From Crateriforma spongiae (lineage in GTDB: Bacteria; Planctomycetota; Planctomycetia; Pirellulales; Pirellulaceae), in contig NZ_JAAXMS010000002.1 in NCBI RefSeq assembly GCF_012290005.1, positions 248,001 through 312,000 on the forward strand: DNA of 64,000 bases, in the 5' to 3' direction. Below, piece by piece: positions 8,846 through 19,238 of the stretch. How positions within the stretch are numbered: the first letter of the stretch is position 1; each line of letters begins with the position of its first letter. Made by a program: the position numbers and the translations under genes. The notes beneath the pieces were generated by a model. It ran no database searches and had not been told where the DNA came from. It worked only from the letters and a program-made list of their open reading frames with translations.

Positions 8846-11800
8846 ATGAGCGCCTCGCAGAAGCCTCACGTTGCCAAAGCATCTCGATCACGAAAAGAAA
8901 ACAAGAAGCGATCGCGGCGAAGCCGACGTAGCCGCAGCCTGCTGGTCCAGAACCTGGAAGACCGCCAACTGATGGCCGCCAACGTCCTGGACGACGTGAT
9001 TGACTCCACGGAGCTGTCCAGCGTCAACTCGGAAGGCCTCAACGTCCTGATCAACGACAGCACCGGGAACGAGGCTCAGACCGTCTCGGCGTTCAACGCC
9101 GAGGTCGACCTGACGACTCTTCCGGATTTGGCTCCGGTCAACGATTCGGATTGGTTCATTCCGATGCGTCAGGATCCGAACGATCCTTCGAAGGAAATCC
9201 CGCAGCGATCGATCTTTGAAGGCGCGGTGCTGTTCAATGATGAACGCGAGGATGTCAGCAACGGCGGCGCGAACAACGGCGACATCGACTTGCTGCGTGA
9301 TGACGACGCCGACTTCACCAACGACCACCTGCTGACCAACGGCAACCGGCTGAACCCGACGACCCCCGGCGACCGTCTTGACGCGTCCGAAGGGATGTTG
9401 ATTGCAACGCTGCGAAGTAACGATCCGGTGGACGCGTCCAATGTGAATTTGGGCGTTCCGCAATATGCCAGCGAAGGTGGCGGAGAAACTTGGATCGCCA
9501 TCGCGGCGGGACCAGAGAACAACGGCGAACTTTCCATCGACACCTCCGCCGCGTTCTTCCCCTACGACGCTGGATGGATCGGTGCAACCTTCAACGGCAG
9601 TGCCAGCTTCACGACGGGTGCCAAAGATGCTGACGGAAACGGGATCCTGTCGGCAACCGGCTCGGGGGGCGTCTACGAAGTGACCGTCCCCGGGGTCAAC
9701 GATTCTTTCTCCGACGGATTCTTGTTCGGCATGGGAGCCGACAACGAAGACAACTACACCCGGACTCGTCCGATCGGCGACAACCAATGGGCCGTCCAGC
9801 ACCGCGACAACGCCGCAGAGATCGGTGGTTCGGAAGGCGACGATTTCAATGTGCTGTACATCCCTCGCACCACGCGAGGTTTGATCGGCGGTGTGGTCGA
9901 TGGCGACAGCACCGATACCAATTCGATGCTGGATGAGTTCGGCGACTTTACGTTGCTGCCGCAAGGCGACGGCTTGTACAAGCTGACCGTTCCCGGTCAC
10001 GACATCACCTCCGGTGTCCTGATCATGGAAAACTATGACCTGACGGTCACCGAACCGCGGAACACCTACTTCACCTACGACGCCGACCCCAACGATCCGT
10101 CGTCGATCCTGATCCGCCAGTTCGCATGGAATGGCAACACGGAAGAACGTTTGGACACGGACTTTGTGTTCTTCTTCATCCCGTTTGAAAACGACCTGGG
10201 TGTGACGTCGGATCTGGAGGTCACCAGTCTGGGGGCAACCACCGATGCACCGGGCGCGCTGGGTGGCCTGAGCGATGGGGGCGTTCCGGTTTCGGTATAC
10301 GCCGACGGATCGATCAATTACGACTTTGACCTGGCTGCTTTGGTCGAAGGTGACGTCCATACCGACACGTTCGTCTACGAAGCCACCGACCCGGCGACCA
10401 TGGAATCGGCCATCGGAACGGTTTCCGTGACGCTGCGTGGAACCAACGATGCCCCGATCGCCATCGGCGAACTGGCGGATCGCGACATCAACGAAGACGA
10501 AACCGAAGTGATCGACCTGGCGGCCATCTTCGATGACTTGGACAACGGGGATTCACTGACCTACTCGTTCGATCCCGGGATCGGTGGATTGTTCTCGGGC
10601 GAAATCGTTGGCGACACGTTGACCGTGACCCCGACACCCGATGCATTCGGTTCCACGACCATCTCGGTCACCGCGACCGATAGCACGGGCTTGACATTGA
10701 CCTTGTCCGCATCGTTCAACCTGGTTCCCGTTGACAATGATGACGTGGTCGCAGTCGACGACGTGGCGGTGACAGACAAAGTCACTCCGCTGGACATTGC
10801 GATCCTTGACAACGATTACCACCCAGACACTTCGCCGTTCTCGGTTTCCGCCGCTCACATCGGCGGAAACCCCGAAGCGACCGGCAACGGCGACACCGTT
10901 TGGACGGTGGATGCGACCACGGCGGCGCCCAACGACTTGACGATCCAAAGCCCTGCCAACCGCGGTGACGTGGCGGTTGGACGTGGTGGCAGCGATCTGT
11001 CGCTGACCGATGGTGTCTTCTTGGGCACCGTTCGCGATAACACGGATCCGTTCCAAACGGTCAACGCCTATGCAGCGTTCAGCAGCTATGGCTTCGCCAC
11101 CGACACCGGTGTCGGTGGTGGCGAGCGAAACTCACCTTTGCATGCCGCGTTCTTCCCGTTCGCGGAAGGCTGGACCAGCGGCCACGTCGCATCAGACGGC
11201 ACGTTGCTAGGCGGCGTCGGTGTTTCCCAAGCGAACGTGACCAAATTGGGCACAGGCCTGTTCGAGGTGTCGATCCCCGGTGTTACCAACGCTTCGTTCG
11301 ACGGAATGCTGTTTGCCATCGGCGGAAACAACGATGACAACATTGTTTCGGTGATGCCATCGGCGTTCGGCAACACATGGCAGATCCGTCAGATGGACAG
11401 CGATAGCGATATCGACGGATTCGAAGACGACGCATTCAGTTTCGTTTACATCCCGGCGTCGACCGCCGGATTGATCGGCGGTCGAACGCAGGAACAAGAA
11501 GGCTTTGTCAGCCTGGTCCAGTCGTTCGGGGGCGCGTCGCTTGACTTCAGTTCGCAATCCGGCGATTACTTGGTCAACATCCCTGGCTACACGCCCAATG
11601 ACGGTGCGTTGATCGCCGTGTCTTCTGGTTCGGTATTTTCCACCATTGATGGCATCCCGACTCAGGTCCCGGCCAATCACCAAACCGTCGCCGTCGCCGA
11701 TGGCAACAGTTTCCGCATTCAATTGAAGCAATCCGGCGACTATGCGATTCCGTTGACGGTCGAAGGCGTCGAGACCCCGGACGTTCAGTTCATCTTCCTG

Positions 11801-14800
11801 CCGTTCGATCAGCCACTTGAACGTGTCGAGAATCTCGATTTCAGCATGACGTCGTTTGACACGACGTCGGCTCTGGGCGGAACGATCACGGCCGGTCCGG
11901 ATGGAACCTTGCAATACGATCCGTCCACCGGCAACGCTTCGATCACCGGGCTTGGCAATGGCGAATTTGTCGAAGACACCTTCACCTACACCGTCACCGA
12001 TGGTCGTGGTGGGACATCGACCGCAACCGTCACGGTAACCGTTCAAGGTCCTAACCGCGATCCCGACGCTGTCGACGACACGGTCAACCTGAACGAAGAA
12101 AACAGTAAGGGTGCCGTTTTGACGGTCCTGGGCAATGACACCGACCCGGACGTCATCGACCTTCGTGGCCCAATCCAAGGCGTCGCCGCCGGCAATCTGT
12201 CGGTTGACGAATCGAGCGTCTGGAGTGTCGCGCAAACCAGTGCGACCACCAACGCGATCACTCTGGGTGCCGGTACGACTGGTGAAGTCGAAGTCCAAAT
12301 TGATGGCGGTGCGATCGCGCCAGCCAGCGGCATCACCTTGGCAACCGTCCGCGAAAATCACGACGATGCGGGCCCCAACGCCAGCTTGGTGCAGGCCTTT
12401 GCGAACGGTTCGGGCGGCACGTCGCTGGCAATCGAAGCCTTTGCGACGGACACTAGCACCGATGCCGACGTATCGGTCGCATACTTCCCGTTTGCCGATG
12501 GATGGATCGGTGGACACGTCGACGCCGGTGGTGCCTTGATGTCCGGAAACGGACTGACCGCGACCGACATCGTGCGTACCGGCGATGGCCGCTATGAAGT
12601 CACTATCCCCGGCGTCACCGATGCCTCAATCGACGGATTCTTGTTCGTCATCGGAAATGAAGACTCCGACAACGCTGTGTCGTCGCGTGCGATTTCCGGC
12701 TCGGGCATGTACGAAGTCGCCGTGCGTGACAACCAGCAAGACTTTGGTGATGGCGAAGACGGCGGTTTCAGTTTCCTGTTCGTTCCGCGTAACGCTGAAA
12801 ACCTGATCGCCGGGACCGTCAATGCCGGATCGGGCTTGGCCAACCCGGTCAGCCTTGCGATCGGCGACTTCACCTTGGAGCGTCAAGACATCACCGATGG
12901 TGGTCAGCAGTGGAAGTTGACCATTCCTGGCCAGTCACCCGACACGGGCATGTTGGTGCTGACGAACCAAGACAATGGCGAATTGGAAGACAACTACTTG
13001 TCTTACGAGTCAGACGGTTCGGGCAGCTTCCTGATCCGCAACCACGACATGCCGGGATTGGGTCGCCAAAACCAGCCGTTCACGTTCATGTTCGTCCCGT
13101 TTGACGGCACCGCCAAGCCGGTCAGCCGTCCGGTTACCGGACCGCTGTCGATTCAATCGGTCGACGCGACGAGTGCATTGGGAGCAAGCGTCACGATCAA
13201 TGCCGATGGCACGCTGTTGTACGAACCGGGCACCCTCTTTGACGACTTGTACTCGGACGAATCGGTTGTCGACACCTTCAGCTACACCGCCACCGACGGA
13301 TTCGGCGGTTCCGATACGGCCACCGTTACGGTCAACATCAATGGTTTCGGTGAAGCTCCGGAGATCGACCTGGGCACCGGCCCGGCCTACTTCGGCATTG
13401 GCGATTCACCCGTTGGCATTGCACCGTTTACTGACTTGATTGAAATCGACGATGCCAACGTCGACGGCGCCGTCGTCACGGTGGAAATCACCGGCGGCGG
13501 TGTTGCCACCGACGAACTGGCTATCCGGAACGAAGGCACGGGCCTGGGCCAATTTGGCGTCAGCGGTGGGGACATCACCTATGAAGGGACGATGATCGGA
13601 TCCTTCACCGGTGGCGATGGCACCAACCCGCTGGTCATCACCCTGAACGCCTCGGCCAACGGTGCGATCACCGAACGATTGCTGCAGACGATCACGTTCA
13701 ACAACACCGACAGTGCAATCCTACCCGGTACTCGTGAAGTCACCTTTAGCTTGGTTGATGGCGGCGGACGATCGAAGGACGCGGCCGCGACTACTGTTGA
13801 ACTTCGTTACATCCGATCACGTGAGATCCAAGAGGGCGTCGACTGGGGCTATGGGATCTATGAAGGCACCGACGACGCACGTCTGCTCCAGTCGCAATCC
13901 GATATCGTTCAAGACCCAGCCGCAGGAATCTGGATCGACTTTGACAGCGGAAGCAGCAACTCTCAAGGCGTCTTGCGATTCGGAAACATCTTTGGGGACG
14001 GCCCCGGGCAGATTCCGGTCGGATCCATCATCACATCAGCAACCTTGACATTGAACTCCGACCTGGGCGCTTCTTCCAATGCACAAGGTGACGGTGCCCG
14101 CATGTTCCGCATGCTGCAGGACTGGGATGAGTCGCAAGCGTCGTGGGATTACTTCACCGACGGCCTTGTCAATCAAAGCACGACCGGTGGCGGGGTTCCC
14201 GATGGCGTCGAAGCTCGCACTGAATTTGAGTCCGCCATCGGTACGGAGTCCTTGTCAGGTTCCACAGGCACCGGCTTTTTAGACTTCAGCGTTCTGCCTG
14301 ATCTGCGAGCCTGGGCCAGTGGTGAAGCCAACCACGGCTGGGCCATGATCCCTTGGGAAGGCGGCAGCGACGGCTGGTACTTCGACTCGTCTGAAGATCC
14401 CAACTCGACTCATCGTCCCCGGCTGAGCATCGAATGGTTGCCGGCCGATGCGGTGGACGTTGTCAGTTTCCAAGACGGCGTTGATGGATACGAAGGCACG
14501 GTCGATACCGAGATCGACAGCAATGGTGCGGATAGCGACTTGTCCGCCGCCACGACCCTGTTCATCGATTCGCCGAGCTCCGGTGCATTGATTCGTTTCG
14601 ATGACATCATCGGCGAGGCGGTCGGCCAAATCCCCGCCGGATCACAGATCATCTCGGCTCGGCTTCGCACCGCTAGCACGACCAGTAACGCCCAAGGGGA
14701 TGGCGGTCGGTTCTATCCCATGCTGACCACGTGGTCGGACACCGACACGTACAACACATTGGTCGACGGCGTCAGCACCGATGGAACCGAAGCATCCGAC

Positions 14801-15589
14801 GTGTTCCATACCCAAGCCGGTTTTGAAAGCCGCAACCCGAACGTCCAAGGCGGTTTCCATGACTGGGACGTGACCACGGATGTTCAAGCCTGGGTCAACG
14901 GAACGACCGACAACAACGGGTGGTTCGTCAACCACTGGGAAAGCGGCACCGATGGTTGGGGATTCCAATCATCCGAAGCATCGGAAATCACCGAACGCCC
15001 GCGTTTGGAAATCTATTACACCGATGCACCGGCAGGCACGGCACCACAAGTTTCTGATGTGGTCATCGCCGATGGCACCGACCAACGATCGATGGTCAGC
15101 GAAGTCACGGTGTCGTTCGATCAAGACGTCAACGTTCAACCCGGTGCGTTTGAACTGGAGAAGCTTGGCAATGGTGGTGGCATGGTCGATGTGACCGCAT
15201 CGGATGCCGTCTTCAACGCGGCCACCAGCCAGTGGGAAATCATTCTGACGTTCGGCGGAAGCTTGGTGGAAGCCAACGCAACCAACTCGCTGACCGATGG
15301 CAACTATCGACTGACGATCAATCGCGAATTGATCACCGGCGTGACCGGTGGCATGTCGATGGCCGATGACCGCGTCGATGACTTCTTCCGGTTCTACGGC
15401 GACGTCAACGGTGACCGTCTCGTTGGCATTGGAGACTTTGGTCCCTTCCAAGCCTCATTCAACAAGCAGGATGGCGACGAGGACTTCAACCCCGCTTTGG
15501 ACTCCAACGGCGATGGGCTGATCGGCATCGGCGATTTCGGTGCGTTTCAAGGGCGATTCAACACTCAGCTGGATCCCCCCGCTTCCTGA
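8846..15589 (+). CDS. Giant multidomain surface protein with dockerin-like C terminus
   Basis: A 2247-residue protein. Near the N terminus, after a very basic stretch, is the planctomycete export-type motif LEDRQLMA (about residues 36-43). Then come three copies of an unassigned module of some 270 residues (about 182-450, 722-990, 1162-1420), separated by cadherin/VCBS-like Ig domains (AVDDVAVTDK; DAVDDTVNLNEE). Two DNRLRE-type repeats follow (about 1662-1865 and 1871-2061: LRFGNIFG..IPVGS, LIRFDDIIG..IPAGS). Two EF-hand-like dockerin loops end the protein (DVNGDRLVGIGD, DSNGDGLIGIGD; about 2183-2241). It is probably an anchored or secreted adhesin or matrix protein. It precedes a cohesin-like PEP-CTERM gene. 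Confidence 0.88.
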   Translation: MSASQKPHVAKASRSRKENKKRSRRSRRSRSLLVQNLEDRQLMAANVLDDVIDSTELSSVNSEGLNVLINDSTGNEAQTVSAFNAEVDLTTLPDLAPVNDSDWFIPMRQDPNDPSKEIPQRSIFEGAVLFNDEREDVSNGGANNGDIDLLRDDDADFTNDHLLTNGNRLNPTTPGDRLDASEGMLIATLRSNDPVDASNVNLGVPQYASEGGGETWIAIAAGPENNGELSIDTSAAFFPYDAGWIGATFNGSASFTTGAKDADGNGILSATGSGGVYEVTVPGVNDSFSDGFLFGMGADNEDNYTRTRPIGDNQWAVQHRDNAAEIGGSEGDDFNVLYIPRTTRGLIGGVVDGDSTDTNSMLDEFGDFTLLPQGDGLYKLTVPGHDITSGVLIMENYDLTVTEPRNTYFTYDADPNDPSSILIRQFAWNGNTEERLDTDFVFFFIPFENDLGVTSDLEVTSLGATTDAPGALGGLSDGGVPVSVYADGSINYDFDLAALVEGDVHTDTFVYEATDPATMESAIGTVSVTLRGTNDAPIAIGELADRDINEDETEVIDLAAIFDDLDNGDSLTYSFDPGIGGLFSGEIVGDTLTVTPTPDAFGSTTISVTATDSTGLTLTLSASFNLVPVDNDDVVAVDDVAVTDKVTPLDIAILDNDYHPDTSPFSVSAAHIGGNPEATGNGDTVWTVDATTAAPNDLTIQSPANRGDVAVGRGGSDLSLTDGVFLGTVRDNTDPFQTVNAYAAFSSYGFATDTGVGGGERNSPLHAAFFPFAEGWTSGHVASDGTLLGGVGVSQANVTKLGTGLFEVSIPGVTNASFDGMLFAIGGNNDDNIVSVMPSAFGNTWQIRQMDSDSDIDGFEDDAFSFVYIPASTAGLIGGRTQEQEGFVSLVQSFGGASLDFSSQSGDYLVNIPGYTPNDGALIAVSSGSVFSTIDGIPTQVPANHQTVAVADGNSFRIQLKQSGDYAIPLTVEGVETPDVQFIFLPFDQPLERVENLDFSMTSFDTTSALGGTITAGPDGTLQYDPSTGNASITGLGNGEFVEDTFTYTVTDGRGGTSTATVTVTVQGPNRDPDAVDDTVNLNEENSKGAVLTVLGNDTDPDVIDLRGPIQGVAAGNLSVDESSVWSVAQTSATTNAITLGAGTTGEVEVQIDGGAIAPASGITLATVRENHDDAGPNASLVQAFANGSGGTSLAIEAFATDTSTDADVSVAYFPFADGWIGGHVDAGGALMSGNGLTATDIVRTGDGRYEVTIPGVTDASIDGFLFVIGNEDSDNAVSSRAISGSGMYEVAVRDNQQDFGDGEDGGFSFLFVPRNAENLIAGTVNAGSGLANPVSLAIGDFTLERQDITDGGQQWKLTIPGQSPDTGMLVLTNQDNGELEDNYLSYESDGSGSFLIRNHDMPGLGRQNQPFTFMFVPFDGTAKPVSRPVTGPLSIQSVDATSALGASVTINADGTLLYEPGTLFDDLYSDESVVDTFSYTATDGFGGSDTATVTVNINGFGEAPEIDLGTGPAYFGIGDSPVGIAPFTDLIEIDDANVDGAVVTVEITGGGVATDELAIRNEGTGLGQFGVSGGDITYEGTMIGSFTGGDGTNPLVITLNASANGAITERLLQTITFNNTDSAILPGTREVTFSLVDGGGRSKDAAATTVELRYIRSREIQEGVDWGYGIYEGTDDARLLQSQSDIVQDPAAGIWIDFDSGSSNSQGVLRFGNIFGDGPGQIPVGSIITSATLTLNSDLGASSNAQGDGARMFRMLQDWDESQASWDYFTDGLVNQSTTGGGVPDGVEARTEFESAIGTESLSGSTGTGFLDFSVLPDLRAWASGEANHGWAMIPWEGGSDGWYFDSSEDPNSTHRPRLSIEWLPADAVDVVSFQDGVDGYEGTVDTEIDSNGADSDLSAATTLFIDSPSSGALIRFDDIIGEAVGQIPAGSQIISARLRTASTTSNAQGDGGRFYPMLTTWSDTDTYNTLVDGVSTDGTEASDVFHTQAGFESRNPNVQGGFHDWDVTTDVQAWVNGTTDNNGWFVNHWESGTDGWGFQSSEASEITERPRLEIYYTDAPAGTAPQVSDVVIADGTDQRSMVSEVTVSFDQDVNVQPGAFELEKLGNGGGMVDVTASDAVFNAATSQWEIILTFGGSLVEANATNSLTDGNYRLTINRELITGVTGGMSMADDRVDDFFRFYGDVNGDRLVGIGDFGPFQASFNKQDGDEDFNPALDSNGDGLIGIGDFGAFQGRFNTQLDPPAS

Positions 15590-15684
15590 TCCCCAGGACT
15601 GGATTCACCGATGCACGCCGTCGGTTATCCCCAAACCTTTCCTCTTTCATTTGATTCTTGATTCGCAACAAATAGGACCTTTCG

Positions 15685-16335
15685 ATGATTTGTTTCCATA
15701 AAACTGCAGCCAGCCTTGTGGCAGTGCTGTTGGTCGCGGGAGTCGCCCGCCAGAGTTGTGCAGAAGTTAGCATCAGCGTTGCTTTGACACGCACTGACGG
15801 ACTTGGCGTTGGTGATGCGTTCGATCCGAACAGCACGATCTTCGCCGATTTCTCGATGGAACTCCTGGCAAGTGATTCCGTCGGCAGTTTCCAGACTTCC
15901 ATTGTCTACGATGCGACCGAACTGCGTCTGGTCAACGCCGAGCAAGTTGCCGTCACTGGACTCCCCATCGAATTGGCTCCCGGTGTTGACGACAGTGTGC
16001 CCGGAGAAATTCGTGGCTTTGATGCCGCTACGTTTGTAGGTGGCGTCCAAGGGCCAACGAGCTTTGTGTTCGGTCGCGCTGAATTCGTGACGCTTGAACA
16101 GCCGATCGGAACCGTTGACGACGGGTTGGCCGACATCACCCCGTTTTTCACCGGTTTTGATGGAGTCAATGCGGTGGGTGGTGCCGCGATCGATCCGGTA
16201 GGTATCATTTTCAATCCGGCTAGTGTCTCGATCACCGCGGTTCCCGAACCGACGTCGTTGGCCGCGTTGGGTCTGATCAGCAGTGGCGTTGCCTATCGCA
16301 TGCGTCTTCGTCGCAAGACGGCAGCCAAGAAGTAA
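15685..16335 (+). CDS. PEP-CTERM protein with cohesin-like domain
   Basis: A 216-residue exported protein. It has a signal peptide (LVAVLLVAGVARQSCA), a beta-rich domain with the cohesin-type pattern SFQTSIVYDATELRLV (about residues 72-87), and a C-terminal PEP-CTERM sorting signal: VPEPTSLAALGLI, then a hydrophobic segment, then a basic tail (RMRLRRKTAAKK). An AGGA precedes the ATG at suitable spacing. PEP-CTERM proteins are processed by exosortase, which is not encoded in this window. It lies 95 bases after the dockerin-bearing giant gene in the same direction and is followed by a strong terminator, so the two probably form one unit. Confidence 0.85.
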   Translation: MICFHKTAASLVAVLLVAGVARQSCAEVSISVALTRTDGLGVGDAFDPNSTIFADFSMELLASDSVGSFQTSIVYDATELRLVNAEQVAVTGLPIELAPGVDDSVPGEIRGFDAATFVGGVQGPTSFVFGRAEFVTLEQPIGTVDDGLADITPFFTGFDGVNAVGGAAIDPVGIIFNPASVSITAVPEPTSLAALGLISSGVAYRMRLRRKTAAKK

Positions 16336-16402
16336 AGGGGTCTGCGACTTCAATCGCGGATGATCGTCGGCCCGCCGTCGATCTCGGCCCGAAACTGACA
16401 AG

Positions 16403-16438
16403 GCGGAACTGGTCCTAAGTGACCAGTTCCGCTTTTTT
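16403..16438 (+). terminator. Rho-independent terminator
   Basis: A perfect 12-bp GC-rich stem (GCGGAACTGGTC / GACCAGTTCCGC) with a 6-base loop is followed directly by six T residues. It lies 68 bases after the PEP-CTERM gene and closes the giant-protein/PEP-CTERM unit. It is the clearest intrinsic terminator in this part of the window. Confidence 0.92.
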
Positions 16439-16767
16439 CATGCGCTAACGCGGTCGATTCCACGCGAAAGCTTGGTGGCATCGCGAATCTCTTTGACCGC
16501 ATCAATGAGGGATTCTTCCTCAGCGTCTGCAAATCAAGATGGCCGATGACCTCGCACCTTTGAATCACCGCAGGTGCTTGCCCGGACGCGTGGACGCATC
16601 AATACTGATGCCCCCCACCACAGAGGAGTCAGCGGCGACGCTTGACCAGGTCTGCCGGCTGGGTCCCCACAAAGATCTGGCACAACCCCTACAGGGCCAC
16701 CCCACATTCGCCACCGGGACCTCTTTTCCATTGGCCACGGCACGGCTTTGAATCAGACTGTTTCCCC

Positions 16768-18201
16768 ATGAGTCGTCCGCTGTCGATCCCTTTGTCAAGC
16801 TCCGCCCCATCACCGCCCGAATCGCGGTTGGAAGCGGTCTTGGCTGCGCCACTGGCACCATTGGCCTGCGCGTTGGCTCTCTTAGCGGCCGCGTTGGTCA
16901 ATCCGTTGGACGTGGGCTTCCGGAACGCGGCGGAGAGCGATTCAGTCGGTTTGGACTGGCAGGTCGCGCTCAAACTGGTCGTGTCGGGAATTGCCGGTGG
17001 CGTCGGCTTCTTGGGTTTTCTGACCAACTGGCGGGTCCGCGATGCATTGGCCCGTTTGCCCGGAATGTTCTTCGTCGCACTGGGATTCGTCTTTTTGGGG
17101 ACGTCACTGTTTGCCTTGGACGAAGTCGCCAATGTGTGCCGCGTCGCTGCATTGATCTATTGCATTTACGTCCTGTTCATCCCGACCGCGTTGTCGTTCC
17201 TGTCATTGCGAACCATCGTGCTGATGGTGTTGACCGGTTTGGTCATGCACATGGTGGTGTCTTGGTTTCTGTATTTGTTCGTCCCTGAAATCGGCGTCTA
17301 CGAGGAACGGCTGATCGGCGAAACCGTTGTTTTGCGGATGTCAGGCACAGCACACCCCAACTCCGTTGGACGCGTCGCCGTGCTTGCGATTGTGATTTGC
17401 ATTGCCTTGTTGCGGGGTGGTCGTGTCGGGACGGTGTCACCGCAGAAAGGATTGATCCTGTATGCCCTAATCGCGTTGGCCATCGCGACGGCAATCGAAA
17501 CAAAAAGCCGCACCGCAATCGCGGCCGGAATGGCATCGACCATCGTGATGCTGATCGACCTGGCGGCCAGTCGGTTCGGACGAATCTTGGCCGCCATGGC
17601 CGGCGTCGGCTTCTTCGCCGCAATACTGGTTTATGGGCTAGGCAACGGCGCAGAAGACTTTGGTTCGACCATTGTTTCGCTGGGCACCAAAACGGGCGAC
17701 GCATCGGAATTGACCACTGCGACGGGGCGGACTGTCATCTGGACCGAAGCGTTGTCGTTGATTGCCCAGCGTCCATGGACGGGATGGGGTTTGAACAGCG
17801 CGCCGATTCTCCTGGCTGAGTTTTCCCAGCACACGCATAACCTTGTTTTGCACTGTTTGTTTTCCGGCGGCATCTTCGCGGGCATTCTTGCGTTGGTCTT
17901 GGTCGGCTGGACACTGCTGGTAGGCCTGACGTCCAATGAGCCTTTCGTGCGAGGAATCTCCGCCTACGTCCTTGTTTCGGGAATGTTCGAAGACACCGTT
18001 TTTGAAACGTTTCCTTTTTCGTCCACGTTGCTGTGGATGACCGGACTGTTTGCGCCGGTGATCTATGGGAACTTGGCCAGCGACAAAAGGTTTGGAATGC
18101 CAAGCTGGCCATCGCTTGTCGGCAACGCCGACTTCACCGGTTCCGCGTCTGCTTCGGTTGATCCACCGAAGCGTCCCTCCGATCAAACGTCGGTCCAATG
18201 A
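16768..18201 (+). CDS. O-antigen ligase/polymerase-like membrane protein
   Basis: A 477-residue protein with about ten to twelve hydrophobic segments and the layout of the Wzy/WaaL (O-antigen ligase) superfamily. It has a large periplasmic loop containing TATGRTVIWTEALSLI and GWGLNS, and the HTHNLVLHCLFSGG segment carrying the family's conserved histidines. It probably joins or polymerises glycan units at the outer face of the inner membrane. The start at 16768 follows a region without coding character. It is followed by a glycosyltransferase 38 bases downstream, so both likely serve one polysaccharide pathway. Confidence 0.82.
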   Translation: MSRPLSIPLSSSAPSPPESRLEAVLAAPLAPLACALALLAAALVNPLDVGFRNAAESDSVGLDWQVALKLVVSGIAGGVGFLGFLTNWRVRDALARLPGMFFVALGFVFLGTSLFALDEVANVCRVAALIYCIYVLFIPTALSFLSLRTIVLMVLTGLVMHMVVSWFLYLFVPEIGVYEERLIGETVVLRMSGTAHPNSVGRVAVLAIVICIALLRGGRVGTVSPQKGLILYALIALAIATAIETKSRTAIAAGMASTIVMLIDLAASRFGRILAAMAGVGFFAAILVYGLGNGAEDFGSTIVSLGTKTGDASELTTATGRTVIWTEALSLIAQRPWTGWGLNSAPILLAEFSQHTHNLVLHCLFSGGIFAGILALVLVGWTLLVGLTSNEPFVRGISAYVLVSGMFEDTVFETFPFSSTLLWMTGLFAPVIYGNLASDKRFGMPSWPSLVGNADFTGSASASVDPPKRPSDQTSVQ

Positions 18202-18239
18202 TGCTGATTTATCGTTTGTCCGCCTGACTTCCATTCATC

Positions 18240-19238
18240 GTGCCCGCATCCGGAACACTGTCGACCAGCGAACCGCAGACATTCGCAAGAATATCTGGGG
18301 CAAGCGGTCCGCTGCGCCCCGGCGTTAGCGTCCAGATGGCGGTTTTCAATGCGATGCCGTATTTGGTCGACGCAGTGGAATCGATCCTGTACCAAAGCTA
18401 TCAGGACTTCGAATTCATCATCGTCGACGACGGCTCGACAGACGATTCCCTGGCATATCTGCAAAGCGTCGATGATGCACGCATCAAAATCATCCCCCAA
18501 TCCAATCGGGGAACGGCCGCTGCGGGGAATGTCGGTTTAGCTCATTGCACCCGACAGTACTTAGCGCGAATGGATGCCGACGACTGGTCGGACCCTAGTC
18601 GCTTGGAACGCTTGGCGGATGCTTTGGACGCAAACCCTGACGTGTCCATGGTGGGCAGCAGCTTTGCGTACTTTGGTGACCGTACCGCGGGACGTCCGGT
18701 ACCGATGCCGCAAAACCACGATTCGATTTACCGTGCACTGCTACGAGGCGACCACGGGATGGTTCATGGCGCCAGCATGATGCGAACCGATTGCATGCGG
18801 GCGGTGGGCGGATACTGGGAACACCGGTTCTTTGAAGACTGGGACTTGTTCCTACGGATGGCAGAAGTCGGAAAGTTGATGAATGTTCCGGACAGTCTGT
18901 ATCTATATCGCGCGCACGACACCAGTCTTAGCAGCCGACGATTGGAAGAAATGCGACTGCACTACGACTATGCGATCGACCAAGCCAAGCGTCGTCGCGA
19001 AGGCATACCGACATGTGACCTGGCCGAATTTCAATCACAGCGAAAAAACCGCCCGGTGACAAAGGCAATCGGCGAGCGGTTGGACAACATCGCGCTGGCA
19101 AACTATCGACGCGCGATGGGGGAAATCTACGGGCACAGGCCGCTGCGAGGCCGCATGCGATTGCTGTCAGCGTCGTTGTGGAATCCACGTCGAACCTTGA
19201 ATCGGATCGGACGACGTTTTCAATCCCGAATCGATTAG
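18240..19238 (+). CDS. Family 2 glycosyltransferase
   Basis: A 332-residue GT-A fold enzyme that transfers a sugar from a nucleotide donor. Visible motifs are VSVQMAVFNAMPYLVDAVES (first strand and helix), FEFIIVDDGSTDDS (nucleotide site), LARMDADDWSDP (the DXD metal site) and FFEDWDLFLRM (the ED acceptor-side motif). A GTG at 18240 is used as start because the first conserved strand lies before the first in-frame ATG. The gene overlaps the convergent ROK kinase gene by four bases. Confidence 0.88.
   Translation: MPASGTLSTSEPQTFARISGASGPLRPGVSVQMAVFNAMPYLVDAVESILYQSYQDFEFIIVDDGSTDDSLAYLQSVDDARIKIIPQSNRGTAAAGNVGLAHCTRQYLARMDADDWSDPSRLERLADALDANPDVSMVGSSFAYFGDRTAGRPVPMPQNHDSIYRALLRGDHGMVHGASMMRTDCMRAVGGYWEHRFFEDWDLFLRMAEVGKLMNVPDSLYLYRAHDTSLSSRRLEEMRLHYDYAIDQAKRRREGIPTCDLAEFQSQRKNRPVTKAIGERLDNIALANYRRAMGEIYGHRPLRGRMRLLSASLWNPRRTLNRIGRRFQSRID

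Noticed and set aside
8888-12517. Long minus-strand open frames (8888-10360 and 11207-12517) inside the giant surface-protein gene
   Set aside because: They lie antisense to clear domain repeats, have no family resemblance and arise from the codon bias of the plus-strand gene.
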